Of a stretch of DNA of 64,000 nucleotides, positions 34,235 through 43,339 are shown piece after piece; the stretch's first letter is position 1, and every line of letters starts with the position of its first letter. Made by a program: the position numbers and the translations under genes. The notes below the pieces were generated by a model, which was given only the letters and a program-made list of their open reading frames with translations, made no database searches and was not told where the DNA came from. Location: assembly GCA_004556155.1 (NCBI GenBank), contig SFIM01000004.1, forward strand, positions 53,217-117,216, given 5' to 3'. The stretch is from Clostridiales bacterium. Lineage in GTDB: Bacteria; Bacillota; Clostridia; Christensenellales; Aristaeellaceae.

Positions 34235-34263
34235 ATTATAGCATCAATTGCACAGAAGAGCAA
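34235..34263 (-). promoter_or_regulatory. Promoter of the secreted hypothetical gene
   Basis: Minus strand TTGCTC (34258-34263), 17-nt spacer, TATAAT (34235-34240) with TGC in front. Confidence 0.8.
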
Positions 34264-34307
34264 CTACCGACCGAAATTATTCGCTATTTTGCCATAATAA
34301 TTTACAT

Positions 34308-34336
34308 TTGTATCGCCGCGCGATTTTTGTTATAAT
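34308..34336 (+). promoter_or_regulatory. Promoter of the radical SAM gene
   Basis: TTGTAT (34308-34313), 17-nt spacer, TATAAT (34331-34336). The -35 boxes of the two divergent promoters are 45 bp apart. Confidence 0.75.
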
Positions 34337-34364
34337 AAATTAAATACCTTTTGGAGGGTTTGCC

Positions 34365-35468
34365 ATGCCGCCGCTCAATTTGCTGATCAAACCTGCCTCC
34401 GGCCGCTGCAACATGCGTTGCCGCTACTGCTTTTATGCCGATGAAACGGCTCATCGTGAAGTAGACGATTACGGGCTGATGCCCGAGGATGTGCTGGAAG
34501 CCATGATCCGCAAATCCCTGGCTCATGCCGAGGGTGCGTGTACCTTTGGCTTTCAGGGCGGCGAGCCGACGCTGCGCGGGCTGGATTTCTTCCGCCGCGC
34601 AGTAGAGCTGCAACAAAAATACAACGTCAACAACGTGCGCATCGACAACGCTCTGCAAACCAACGGCACGCTGATTAACGAGGAATGGGCGCAATTCTTT
34701 GCGGACAACAGGTTCCTGATCGGCCTATCGCTGGATGGCATGGCGGGCCTGCACAATAAAAATCGCCCCGACGCGCGCGGCGAGGGCACGCTGCGCCGGG
34801 TGCTGGATACCGCCCAGCTGCTGCGCCGCCACGACGTCACCTTTAATGTGCTCACCGTTGTCACCAACGATACGGCGGACAAGCTCGACCTGGTATATGA
34901 TTTCTTTGCCCGGCATGATCTGCGCTGGCAGCAATACATTCCCTGCCTGGATGCCTTCGGCGAAAATCAGGGCTGGCTGACAGTGGACAAGTACGCGCAG
35001 TTTTTGTGCCGCCTGTTTGATCGCTGGGCCGAGGATGTGATGCAGGGACGGTTCATCTACATCCGCCAGTTTGAAAACTACCTGGGCATGCTGTTGGGCC
35101 GCCCTCCCGAAAGCTGCGGCATGATGGGCTGCTGCGGCATGCAGTACACCGTGGAAGCCGACGGCAGCGTATATCCCTGCGATTTCTATGTGCTGGACGC
35201 CTACCGCCTGGGCAGCTTTGTGACCGATGATTTTGACGCACTGGATGAAAAACGCCATGCGCTGCGCTTTGTGGAGGATTCCGCCGAGAAAGACGCGGAG
35301 TGCCTGAAGTGCCGCTACTATCCGCTGTGCCGCGGCGGCTGCCGCCGTGACCGCGACGACGGCACAGGGCATCTTTCCCGCACGCGCTTTTGCAGCGCCT
35401 ACATGAAGTTCTTTGATTATGCGCTGCCGCGCCTTCAACACATCGCCGCGCGCTGCGCCAATCGCTAA
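34365..35468 (+). CDS. Radical SAM/SPASM enzyme, anaerobic sulfatase maturase type
   Basis: A 367-residue enzyme with the SAM-cleaving cluster motif CNMRCRYCFYAD (Cys at about 15, 19 and 22). The SAM-binding GGEPTLRG motif follows. A C-terminal SPASM region has auxiliary-cluster cysteines (ESCGMMGCCGMQ...VYPCDFYVLD, CLKCRYYPLCRGGC, RFCSAYMKFF). The layout matches anSME enzymes, which oxidise an active-site Cys or Ser of sulfatases to formylglycine without oxygen. No sulfatase or small peptide substrate is encoded nearby, so a client elsewhere, or another peptide modification, is possible. Monocistronic. Confidence 0.87.
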   Translation: MPPLNLLIKPASGRCNMRCRYCFYADETAHREVDDYGLMPEDVLEAMIRKSLAHAEGACTFGFQGGEPTLRGLDFFRRAVELQQKYNVNNVRIDNALQTNGTLINEEWAQFFADNRFLIGLSLDGMAGLHNKNRPDARGEGTLRRVLDTAQLLRRHDVTFNVLTVVTNDTADKLDLVYDFFARHDLRWQQYIPCLDAFGENQGWLTVDKYAQFLCRLFDRWAEDVMQGRFIYIRQFENYLGMLLGRPPESCGMMGCCGMQYTVEADGSVYPCDFYVLDAYRLGSFVTDDFDALDEKRHALRFVEDSAEKDAECLKCRYYPLCRGGCRRDRDDGTGHLSRTRFCSAYMKFFDYALPRLQHIAARCANR

Positions 35469-35561
35469 TGCCTGCACTGCCGGGGTGGGGCGGCTTTTCC
35501 CCGTCCCGGCAACCGGCAAAATAAAATTACAATTATTTTTCGATTTTCCGTAAAAAAGTAC

Positions 35562-35590
35562 TTGCAATTTTTCTCAAAGTGCGCTATAAT
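35562..35590 (+). promoter_or_regulatory. Promoter of tRNA-Arg
   Basis: TTGCAA (35562-35567), 17-nt spacer, TATAAT (35585-35590); the tRNA begins 33 nt later. Confidence 0.85.
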
Positions 35591-35623
35591 ATACAAGCTG
35601 TCAGAGAGACAGCCACCAGCAAT

Positions 35624-35700
35624 GCGCCCCTAGCTCAGCTGGATAGAGTGTTTGACTACGAATCAAAAGGTCGTGGGTTCGAATCCCGCGGGGCGCGCCA
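35624..35700 (+). tRNA. tRNA-Arg (anticodon ACG)
   Basis: A complete cloverleaf of 77 nt. Acceptor GCGCCCC/GGGGCGC, D-loop with AGCTCAGCTGGATAGAG, anticodon stem TTTGA/TCAAA around CTACGAA, T-loop GGTTCGAATCC and an encoded CCA. A34 would be converted to inosine by TadA to read CGU, CGC and CGA. Confidence 0.97.
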
Positions 35701-35705
35701 CAAAG

Positions 35706-35734
35706 GAACTATCTGAAAAGATAGTTCTTTTTTT
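35706..35734 (+). terminator. Terminator of tRNA-Arg
   Basis: GAACTATCT-GAAA-AGATAGTTC followed by a run of seven T. Confidence 0.92.
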
Positions 35735-35771
35735 GTTGTCATTCTTTTGCATTCCTATCGTCATGGCAGCA

Positions 35772-35805
35772 CAAAAACGCCGGGGAGCCTTTCGGCTCTC
35801 CGGCG
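35772..35805 (-). terminator. Terminator of the PFOR gene
   Basis: Minus strand: CGCCGGAGAGCC-GAAA-GGCTCCCCGGCG (one A/C mismatch) followed by TTTTTG, 27 nt after the stop codon. Confidence 0.88.
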
Positions 35806-35832
35806 CATTGTTTATTGCAGATCGCAGCGCGA

Positions 35833-38800
35833 TTACTCGGCAGCCATCTTCTTGTAGGATTCCAGGCGCTCCTTGGCGTCCTCTTCGTTCTTGGCGAAGA
35901 GCTTCTCCGCCGTCTCGGGGAACTGCTTGAGCAGCGTGGCATAGCGGGTTTCGCCGCGGATGAAGGCCTGGTAGTCGCCCGTGGGCTCCTTGCTGTCCAG
36001 GGTCAGGGGGTTCTTGCCCTGCTCGGCCAGCTCGGGGTTGAAGCGATAAAGCGGCCAATAGCCGGCTTCCACAGCCTTGCGGATTTCAGCCTGCGCCATG
36101 GACATGTTGATGCCGTGGTTGATGCAGGGCGCGTAGGCGATGATCAGGGAGGGGCCCGGATAGGCTTCCGCTTCGTTCATGGCCTTAAGCAGCTGCACAG
36201 GATTGGCGCTCATGGCGACGGTAGCCACGTACACATAGCCGTAGCTCATGGCCATCATGCCCAGATCCTTCTTCTTGGTACGCTTACCAGCGGCAGCAAA
36301 CTTGGCAACCGAGCCGGTAGGCGTGGACTTGCTGGACTGGCCGCCGGTGTTGGAGTACACTTCGGTATCCAGTACCAGCACGTTGACATCCTGGTTCTGC
36401 GCCAGAACGTGATCCAATCCGCCGTAGCCGATATCATAGGCCCAGCCGTCGCCGCCGAAAATCCAAACGGACTTCTTGACCAGCAGGTCCTTGTCAGCCA
36501 GCACTTCGCGGGCAGCCTTGCAGGCGTCGCACTCGCACACAGTGCCAGTCAGATCCTTGCCATTGTAAACAACGCCGGTCATGTCGATGCCGTCCTCGCA
36601 GGCGGCGATCAGCTTAGCCGCGGCAGCCTTGCTGCCCTCAGCGCTGTGCATGTTCTCCAGCCATTCCTTACCGGCGGCCTTGATATCGTCGGTCACCCAA
36701 TCGATAGCGATCAGCTTTTCGACGTTTTCGGCCAGCTTGGCGCGGCGCTGGTTGACAGCCAGGTTCATGCCGAAGCCGAACTCAGCGTTATCCTCGAACA
36801 GGCTGTTGGCCCAGGCAGGACCATGGCCCTTATCGTTGACGGTGTAGGGGCAGGTGGGGGCGGAGCCGCCGTAGATGGAGGAGCAGCCCGTGGCATTAGC
36901 AACCATCATACGATCGCCGAACAGCTGGGTAACGAGCTTGACATAAGGCGTCTCGCCGCAGCCAGCGCAGGCGCCGGAGAACTCGAACAGGGGCTTCATG
37001 AACTGGCTGCCCTTGACAGTGTTCTTGTTGAAGGCGATGTCCGGCTCAGGCAGCTTCATGGCGAATTCCCAGTTGGCTTCCTGCACGGAGGATTCGGCGG
37101 ACAGGGGCTTCATTTCCAGGGCCTTGGTCTTGGCGGGGCACACTTCCACGCAGTTGCCGCAGCCGGTGCAATCCAGCGGGCTTACCTGCATGCGGTAGGT
37201 GTAGCCAGCCACTTCCTTGCCGATGGCCTTCTTGGTTACGAAGGAAGCGGGCACCTCGGTGCCTTCCTTCACCAGGATGGGACGGATGCAGGCGTGGGGG
37301 CAAACCAGGGAGCACTGGCCGCACTGTACGCAGTTCTCGGGAATCCATTCGGGAACCTTGACGGCGATGCCGCGCTTTTCAAACTTGGTGGTGCCGGTGG
37401 GAACCATGCCGTCGGGCGTGAAGGCGCTCACGGGCAGCTTATCGCCTTCCTGATTCAGGATGGGCTTTACGATGTTCTTGAAGTACTCGGTGGACTCAAC
37501 CACAACGGGCTGCGCGCCGGTGGTGGCGTTGGCCCATTCGGCGGGAACCTTGACTTCCTTCAGGCCGGAGATGGCAATGTCGATGGCATCCCAGTTCTTC
37601 TGAACGACGGCGTCGCCCTTCTTGCCATAGGTCTTCTTGGCATACGCCTTCATGTATTCATCGGCCTTTTCGTAGGGGATGATATCGGCCAGCTTGAAGA
37701 AGGCGGCCTGCATGATGGTGTTGATGCGGTTGCCCATGCCAACCTGAGCGGCCAGCTTGACGGCGTTGATGATATAGAACTTGGCGTGCTTCTTAGCCAG
37801 CAGCTGCTTCATGGTGGCGGGCAACTGAGCATCCAGCTCGCTCTCGTCCCACTGGCAGTTGAGCAGGAAGGTGCCGCCGTCACGCAGGGAGGATACCATG
37901 TCGTAGGCGGTCACATAAGCCTGGTTGTGGCAGGCGATGAAATCGGCCGCATCGATCTGGTAGGTGCTGCGGATGGGGGTATCGCCAAAGCGCAGGTGGC
38001 TGACGGTCAGGCCGCCGGACTTCTTGGAGTCGTAGGCGAAATAGGCCTGCGCGTACTTATCGGTGTGGTCGCCGATGATCTTGATGGAATTCTTGTTGGC
38101 GCCGACGGTACCGTCAGAGCCCAGACCATAGAACTTGCAGGATACGGTGCCGGCGGGGGCGGAGTTGAACTGCTCGCCCAGCTTCAGGGAGGTGCCGGTC
38201 AGGTCGTCGTTGATACCCACGGTGAAATGATTCTTCATTTCGCCTTCCAGGTTCTCGTACACGGCCTTCACCATGGTGGGGGTGAATTCCTTGCTGCCCA
38301 GACCATAGCGGCCGCCCACTACCTTGATATCATCGCGGCCGGCTTCACGCAGCACGGTGCAGACATCCTGGTACAGCGGTTCGCCCAGGGAGCCGGGCTC
38401 CTTGGTGCGATCCAGCACGGCGATCTTCTTGCAGGTGGCGGGGATGGCGGCCAGGAAGTGCTTGGCGCTGAAGGGGCGGAACAGATGCACCTTTACGCAG
38501 CCGTACTTCTTGCCCTGCGCGTTGAGGGCTTCGATGGCCTCGTCGATGGTTTCGCAGCCGCTGCCCATGCAGATGACGACTTCTTCAGCGTCGGGCGCGC
38601 CCACGTAATCAAACAGGTTGTACTTGCGGCCGGTGATGGACTCTACCTGCTTCATGCACTCCTCAACGATTTCGGGAGTGGCCAGGTAGTGACGGTTGGC
38701 GGCTTCACGGTTCTGGAAGTAGATATCGGGGTTCTGGGCGGTACCGGCCTGATGGGGATGTTCGGGGTTCAGGGCGCGGGCGCGGAACTCGTTTACCTTG

Positions 38801-39390
38801 TCCCAAGGAACGATCTTGGCGATGTCTTCGTAGTCGATCGCGTCGATCTTCTGGATTTCATGGCTGGTACGGAAGCCGTCAAAGAAGTGCAGGAAGGGCA
38901 CGCTGGCCTTCAGCGCGGACAGATGGGCGACCAGCGCCATATCCATCGCTTCCTGAACGGAGGAAGAAGCCAGCATAGCAAAGCCGGTCTGGCGGCAGGC
39001 CATGACGTCCTGATGATCGCCGAAGATGGACAGGGCATGGGCGGCCAGGGCGCGGGCAGATACATGGAACACGCCGGGCAGCAGCTCGCCGGAGATCTTG
39101 TACATGTTGGGGATCATCAGCAGCAGGCCCTGGGAGGCGGTGAAGGTGGTGGTCAGCGCGCCCGCGGCCAGAGAGCCGTGCACGGCGCCGGCCGCGCCGG
39201 CTTCAGACTGCATTTCGGCAACGTGAACCGTCTGGCCAAACAGGTTCTTGCGGCCCTGCGCAGACCATTCGTCCACATACTCCGCCATCGTGGAGGACGG
39301 CGTGATGGGGTAGATCGCGGCGACATCGCTGAACGCATACGCGATGTGGCTGACCGCTCCGTTACCGTCGATCGTGTACTTGAAAGACAT
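35833..39390 (-). CDS. Pyruvate:ferredoxin (flavodoxin) oxidoreductase, single-subunit
   Basis: A 1185-residue PFOR (NifJ/Por type) that converts pyruvate and CoA to acetyl-CoA and CO2 while reducing ferredoxin, the central fermentation step of anaerobes. Domain order is complete: N-terminal domain I with YPITPSSTMAEYVDEW, the CoA-binding region, and two 4Fe-4S motifs (CVQCGQCSLVC near residue 685 and CTGCGNCVEVC about 55 residues later). A third-cluster cysteine pair follows (GACAGCGETPY), then the TPP-binding GDGWAYDIGYGG with EVYSNTGGQ near residue 980. Strong ribosome site. Monocistronic between a promoter and a terminator. Confidence 0.97.
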   Translation of the reverse strand: MSFKYTIDGNGAVSHIAYAFSDVAAIYPITPSSTMAEYVDEWSAQGRKNLFGQTVHVAEMQSEAGAAGAVHGSLAAGALTTTFTASQGLLLMIPNMYKISGELLPGVFHVSARALAAHALSIFGDHQDVMACRQTGFAMLASSSVQEAMDMALVAHLSALKASVPFLHFFDGFRTSHEIQKIDAIDYEDIAKIVPWDKVNEFRARALNPEHPHQAGTAQNPDIYFQNREAANRHYLATPEIVEECMKQVESITGRKYNLFDYVGAPDAEEVVICMGSGCETIDEAIEALNAQGKKYGCVKVHLFRPFSAKHFLAAIPATCKKIAVLDRTKEPGSLGEPLYQDVCTVLREAGRDDIKVVGGRYGLGSKEFTPTMVKAVYENLEGEMKNHFTVGINDDLTGTSLKLGEQFNSAPAGTVSCKFYGLGSDGTVGANKNSIKIIGDHTDKYAQAYFAYDSKKSGGLTVSHLRFGDTPIRSTYQIDAADFIACHNQAYVTAYDMVSSLRDGGTFLLNCQWDESELDAQLPATMKQLLAKKHAKFYIINAVKLAAQVGMGNRINTIMQAAFFKLADIIPYEKADEYMKAYAKKTYGKKGDAVVQKNWDAIDIAISGLKEVKVPAEWANATTGAQPVVVESTEYFKNIVKPILNQEGDKLPVSAFTPDGMVPTGTTKFEKRGIAVKVPEWIPENCVQCGQCSLVCPHACIRPILVKEGTEVPASFVTKKAIGKEVAGYTYRMQVSPLDCTGCGNCVEVCPAKTKALEMKPLSAESSVQEANWEFAMKLPEPDIAFNKNTVKGSQFMKPLFEFSGACAGCGETPYVKLVTQLFGDRMMVANATGCSSIYGGSAPTCPYTVNDKGHGPAWANSLFEDNAEFGFGMNLAVNQRRAKLAENVEKLIAIDWVTDDIKAAGKEWLENMHSAEGSKAAAAKLIAACEDGIDMTGVVYNGKDLTGTVCECDACKAAREVLADKDLLVKKSVWIFGGDGWAYDIGYGGLDHVLAQNQDVNVLVLDTEVYSNTGGQSSKSTPTGSVAKFAAAGKRTKKKDLGMMAMSYGYVYVATVAMSANPVQLLKAMNEAEAYPGPSLIIAYAPCINHGINMSMAQAEIRKAVEAGYWPLYRFNPELAEQGKNPLTLDSKEPTGDYQAFIRGETRYATLLKQFPETAEKLFAKNEEDAKERLESYKKMAAE

Positions 39391-39463
39391 TTGGGGATCC
39401 TCCTTTATAGTGTGTATCGAACACTGTCAGGTGGCATAGCAATACCAACTATACCAACAATAT

Positions 39464-39493
39464 ATTATAGATACACCCCCTCCCCTTTGTCAA
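39464..39493 (-). promoter_or_regulatory. Promoter of the PFOR gene
   Basis: Minus strand TTGACA (39488-39493), 18-nt spacer, TATAAT (39464-39469); the 5' UTR is about 70 nt. Confidence 0.8.
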
Positions 39494-39564
39494 GGGCAAC
39501 CATAATTTAGGCGGCAATTTACGGGGAATTTATCGTATGAATTGTAACAACACTCAAAAACCGC

Positions 39565-39593
39565 TTGACATTTAGTAAGACATGCTGTAGTAT
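39565..39593 (+). promoter_or_regulatory. Promoter of the BlaI/M56 operon
   Basis: TTGACA (39565-39570), 17-nt spacer, TAGTAT (39588-39593), overlapped by the first of two operator-like palindromes. Confidence 0.8.
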
Positions 39594-39615
39594 TGTATTA
39601 AGACACGGTGTCTTA
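39576..39615. promoter_or_regulatory. Two operator-like palindromes for the BlaI-family repressor
   Basis: Site 1 (39576-39592) is TAAGACA-TGC-TGTAGTA, imperfect, across the spacer and -10. Site 2 (39599-39615) is TAAGACAC-G-GTGTCTTA, perfect, just after the transcription start. Both are 17 bp and their centres are 23 bp apart. The ACA...TGT core is what BlaI/MecI repressors recognise. Cooperative repression is inference. Confidence 0.75.
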
Positions 39616-39639
39616 TTACATGCATGGAGGAATTAACCA

Positions 39640-40029
39640 ATGAAAGCTCAGCGCCTGCCCGACAGTGAATTTGACCTGATGCAAACCATATGGGATCAGC
39701 AGCCCCCGGTGACGACCGGTCTGCTGATGGATCTGATTGGCCGCAGCCGCAATTGGAAGGTGCAAACGGTGGTGACGCTGCTGGCGCGCCTGACCGAGCG
39801 CGGCTTTCTGCGCGTGGAAAAGGGAAGCGGCCGCGAGCGCGCCTTCTACCCCATCATCTCCCGCGACGAATACCTGCGCATGGAAACCGAGAATTTTCTG
39901 GAGCATTACCATCACAAAAGCGTGCACAGCCTGATCGCCGCGCTGGCGGGCGACCGCCTGTCCGATCAGGATCTGGACGAGCTGAGCGACTTTGTGCGCA
40001 AGGCCAGAGAGAGGAGCGAGGGCAAATGA
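39640..40029 (+). CDS. BlaI/MecI/CopY-family transcriptional repressor
   Basis: A 129-residue repressor. The N-terminal winged helix reads LPDSEFDLMQTIWDQQPPVT, then KVQTVVTLLARLTERGFLRVEKGSGRERAFY, as in BlaI. The C-terminal helices (about residues 85-129) mediate dimerisation and contain the region normally cleaved on induction. GGAGG precedes the ATG. It overlaps the M56 gene by ATGA, the standard BlaI-BlaR pair arrangement. Confidence 0.93.
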   Translation: MKAQRLPDSEFDLMQTIWDQQPPVTTGLLMDLIGRSRNWKVQTVVTLLARLTERGFLRVEKGSGRERAFYPIISRDEYLRMETENFLEHYHHKSVHSLIAALAGDRLSDQDLDELSDFVRKARERSEGK

Positions 40030-43000
40030 CCGCCTGGCTATCCACCCTGTTAGCCTTCGCGCTGACAGTATCGGCAGTTACACTGTGCGCATTGGTGCTT
40101 ACGCCCATGCTGCGCAACCGGATTAGCGCCCGCAGCCTGTACCTGGCCTGGCTGGCCGTGCTGGTCTGCGCGCTGATTCCCATCCGCCCATTCTCTCCGC
40201 GCCCGGCTGTCACCCTGTCCCCCGCGCCTGTGGCGCGCGCCGTGGAGGTGCCCGTGTTCGCCCCGCGGCAAACGGACACGCCTGTTACCCCAGTCTCGCA
40301 GCTTGCCGCCGCGGACTTCGTGCCTGTCTATACAGGCAGCACGGTGTCTGCGTCCAGCGCAGTTCAGCCTGCCCGTACCCTGCAATGGAGCACGGTGCTG
40401 TGCATGGTTTACCTGACGGGCGCTGCGCTGATGCTGCTGGGCAGTCTGGCCCACCACGCGCGCTATCTGCGTATGCTGCGCCGCTGGCGAAAGCCGATAA
40501 GCGACCGCCGTATTCTGGCGCTCTACGATGCGCTGCGCGATGAAATGGGCATACGCCGCGCCATTCCCATCTACCTTTGCCAGGCAGTCGACAGTCCCAT
40601 GATCGCAGGCATTTTCCGTCCCTGCATTCTGCTGCCGGAGAACCATCTGAACCTGAGCGAACTGCGTCTGGTGCTGCGGCACGAGCTGACGCACTATCAG
40701 CGCGGGGATCTGTATGTAAAGCTGCTGGAGCTGCTTTGCGTCAGCCTGCACTGGTATAATCCGCTGATCTACCTGGCGCGCCGCGAAATCGATTACGCTT
40801 GTGAAGCGTCCTGCGACGAGCGGGTGATGCGCGGCGCATCGCTGGATGATCGCCAGTACTACTCTGAAACCATCATCACCGTGATCCGCCGCCAGCGTGC
40901 GCGGGGAACGGTGCTGTCTACCAGCTTCTATGGAGGTAAAAGAGGCATGAAAAACCGAATTCTTACCATTATGGATACCCGCGCGCGGCGTTTGGGCGCG
41001 CTGCTGCTGTGCCCGGTGCTGGTGATGGCGCTGGCCTTCAGCGTGGCCTTCGCCGCCGAGCCGCCCGCTGCGGGCAATGACAGGGACGTACCCAGCCTGG
41101 CCGCGCTGATGCAGGATCCCAGCCAGCCCATGACCGAGGACGAGGCCTACGAAAAGGGGCTGCAGCTGCTTCAGGCTGTGCGCGGCAGCGATTTCCCCGC
41201 GGATGCTTCCGCCGAGCGCGCGGGCGTGGCCTTTACCACAGCCATCTTCGGCAGCGTCACCCTGCCGGTAGTGCGGGCGGATATCCGCGTGCAGGGCAGC
41301 GGCCGCTATGCCGTCAGCTACTGGCACGCCTACCTGTCCGCCGCGACGGGCGAAGGGCTGCTGCTCACCTGCTCGGGCGAGGAGGCCTCCGCCGATCAGG
41401 AATTTGCCGCGCCCTACTATCTTCATCCCATGCTGGAGGATAACCAGGAGCAGCGCGCATTGTTTGCCACCCTGCCCCGCGCGGCCTATGTAAGCAACGC
41501 CGCCGCGCCCTCCGCCAATTTCAGCGAAGGCCCCACCGATTACACCTGGCCGCAGGGCACCTGCCTGAACGGAACGCCCGTCACCGTGACCGAGCTGCAC
41601 CTATCGGGCAACAACGTGCCCAAGGCGCTGACCGAGGCAAAGCTGATCTACTGGGGCAAAATCACCGTGGGCGCAACAAAGGACAGCCCCGGCGTGGATG
41701 GCTCCTGGATCCCGCTGTGCGCGCTGACCTTCGCCGATGAAATGACGGGCGCGCCCGCCACCCTGCCCGCCGGCACGGTAACAACCGACGCGGCCACGGG
41801 CCAGGTAAGCCTGTACGCCGCCTGCGACCGGGACAAGGGTGTGGTCACGGTGCTGTCCAAGGGAACGCAGGTGGAGGTGCTCAGCCGTCTGGCGCAGTTC
41901 TATCAGGTGCGGGCAGGCAAGGATTACGGCTTCCTGCCCATCGAAAACCTGGCCTTTAATACCGCCACGCAGGCGCTGATGGACAGCATCGTGCCCGAGC
42001 ATTTTGACGAGATTCAGCCCGGCATGCGGGAAAAGTACGATGAATTCATGAACCGCATCACCGCCCTGTGGGATGAGTACGGCGACAGCAACGAATGGCC
42101 GCTGGAGATCAAGGCCAAAGCCACGCAGATCCGCCTGGATTACGGCTTTGACGCCGATCTGCCCGCCCGCAACATCCTGCCCGGCGAGGGCGATATGACG
42201 CTGGAGCAGGCGACCGCCTTTGCCGACGCGCACATAAAAGAGCGCTACGGCATGACGGAGGCGGATTTCGTCTATCGCCGCTACAGCTTCTATTACGAGC
42301 CCGACGCCCCCGATGTGCATCTGTGGAACGTGTATTACGTTGCCCGCACCGGGCTGCGCAACTGCGCCGTTACCTTCAATCAGCAGGGCGAAATCCTCCG
42401 TGATTTTCAGAATTCCTATACCAACGGCAGCGGCCCGGACGATTTGGACATGAAGCAGCCCGGCTACTATATCGATTATGGCAAGCCTATGGCGTATACC
42501 GAGGACGACGAAGCCCTCGCTGCGCTGGATACCGCCTGGCAGACGCTGGAGGCTACGGTGGACGACGGCCAATTCAGACAGGAGGATTATACCGTCCGGC
42601 AGGAGCTGTGCCGCGATATCTGCCCGGATAACGACGGCAGCCTGACCTGGTGGCGGTTTACCTTCTGCAGAGACGATGAGGAAGCCGAGTTTTATGTGAT
42701 TGTCGTGCGCGGGGATGAAGAAAGGGTGATTTCCAGCAACGCGGAAGACTACGCTTACAATCGCCGATATGAGGCTGCCAGCAAGCGCATGGCGCAGGAG
42801 GAGGCCCTGCGCGGGCCGTACTACACCTGGTCGGTCGAGGAAAAGGCGGAAGCCGCATCGTGGGCGCACGAGGCCAACGCTGTCCTGCCGACCAAGCAGG
42901 ATATCCCGCAGAAAAAGGCGCAGGAAATCGCCCTGGCTTACGCCGTCGAACAGACGGGTGATAAGCTTGAGAAGCTTGCCAACCTGCCGTGCTATTTCTA

Positions 43001-43175
43001 CTTTGAAACGGCGGAATGGTATGAGAACATCAATCCAGCCAAAACCATCTGGCGCGTGGATATCAATATCAGCCATGGCTATGACGATGGCATGGTGGAT
43101 TATCTGTCGGTGATCATGGATTCCCGCAGCGGCGAGATCCTGGAATATTGGGACAGCCGGGTAAGCAACGGCTGA
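40026..43175 (+). CDS. BlaR1-like M56 metallopeptidase sensor with a large PepSY/SH3-like extracellular region
   Basis: A 1049-residue membrane protein. The N-terminal M56 unit (about residues 1-310) has transmembrane helices and the zinc-protease motif RHELTHYQRGDL (about residue 218), with the second glutamate in CEASCDERVM. A further helix follows (GALLLCPVLVMALAFSVAFA, about 320-340). About 700 residues outside carry an SH3-like stretch (VLSKGTQVEVLSRLAQFYQV, about 608-627). At least three PepSY-like units follow, the last ending VIMDSRSGEILEYWDS. No penicillin-binding serine domain is present, so the ligand is not a beta-lactam bound as in BlaR1. It should cleave or inactivate the adjacent BlaI-type repressor when triggered. 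Confidence 0.88.
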   Translation: MTAWLSTLLAFALTVSAVTLCALVLTPMLRNRISARSLYLAWLAVLVCALIPIRPFSPRPAVTLSPAPVARAVEVPVFAPRQTDTPVTPVSQLAAADFVPVYTGSTVSASSAVQPARTLQWSTVLCMVYLTGAALMLLGSLAHHARYLRMLRRWRKPISDRRILALYDALRDEMGIRRAIPIYLCQAVDSPMIAGIFRPCILLPENHLNLSELRLVLRHELTHYQRGDLYVKLLELLCVSLHWYNPLIYLARREIDYACEASCDERVMRGASLDDRQYYSETIITVIRRQRARGTVLSTSFYGGKRGMKNRILTIMDTRARRLGALLLCPVLVMALAFSVAFAAEPPAAGNDRDVPSLAALMQDPSQPMTEDEAYEKGLQLLQAVRGSDFPADASAERAGVAFTTAIFGSVTLPVVRADIRVQGSGRYAVSYWHAYLSAATGEGLLLTCSGEEASADQEFAAPYYLHPMLEDNQEQRALFATLPRAAYVSNAAAPSANFSEGPTDYTWPQGTCLNGTPVTVTELHLSGNNVPKALTEAKLIYWGKITVGATKDSPGVDGSWIPLCALTFADEMTGAPATLPAGTVTTDAATGQVSLYAACDRDKGVVTVLSKGTQVEVLSRLAQFYQVRAGKDYGFLPIENLAFNTATQALMDSIVPEHFDEIQPGMREKYDEFMNRITALWDEYGDSNEWPLEIKAKATQIRLDYGFDADLPARNILPGEGDMTLEQATAFADAHIKERYGMTEADFVYRRYSFYYEPDAPDVHLWNVYYVARTGLRNCAVTFNQQGEILRDFQNSYTNGSGPDDLDMKQPGYYIDYGKPMAYTEDDEALAALDTAWQTLEATVDDGQFRQEDYTVRQELCRDICPDNDGSLTWWRFTFCRDDEEAEFYVIVVRGDEERVISSNAEDYAYNRRYEAASKRMAQEEALRGPYYTWSVEEKAEAASWAHEANAVLPTKQDIPQKKAQEIALAYAVEQTGDKLEKLANLPCYFYFETAEWYENINPAKTIWRVDINISHGYDDGMVDYLSVIMDSRSGEILEYWDSRVSNG

Positions 43176-43184
43176 TACCCTGCC

Positions 43185-43220
43185 GGCCCGCGTCTGCGTC
43201 TCTGCGGCGGGGCGCGGGCC
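43185..43220 (+). other. GC-rich hairpin after the M56 gene
   Basis: GGCCCGCG pairs with CGCGGGCC, ten bases after the stop codon. No T-run follows, so it may protect the mRNA end or act as a weak terminator. Confidence 0.55.
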
Positions 43221-43257
43221 AGATTGCATATTTCCCGCAAAAAGGTGAAAAAAATAC

Positions 43258-43286
43258 TTGCTTTTACCAGATTGTTGTGGTAATAT
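43258..43286 (+). promoter_or_regulatory. Promoter of rpsT
   Basis: TTGCTT (43258-43263), 17-nt spacer, TAATAT (43281-43286). Confidence 0.65.
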
Positions 43287-43339
43287 ATTCGATGCTGGTC
43301 CATAGCGTCCGGCACCAAGACTTACAGGAGGCGAAGGAA

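Noticed and set aside
35815..39510. A 1231-codon open frame on the plus strand opposite the PFOR gene
   Set aside because: It is the shadow of the high-GC PFOR gene: no domain, His/Gln/Gly-rich composition, and the opposite strand encodes a complete enzyme.
43148..43339. N-terminal extension of S20
   Set aside because: It would cross the rpsT promoter; GTG 43340 has the ribosome site and gives the standard S20 length.
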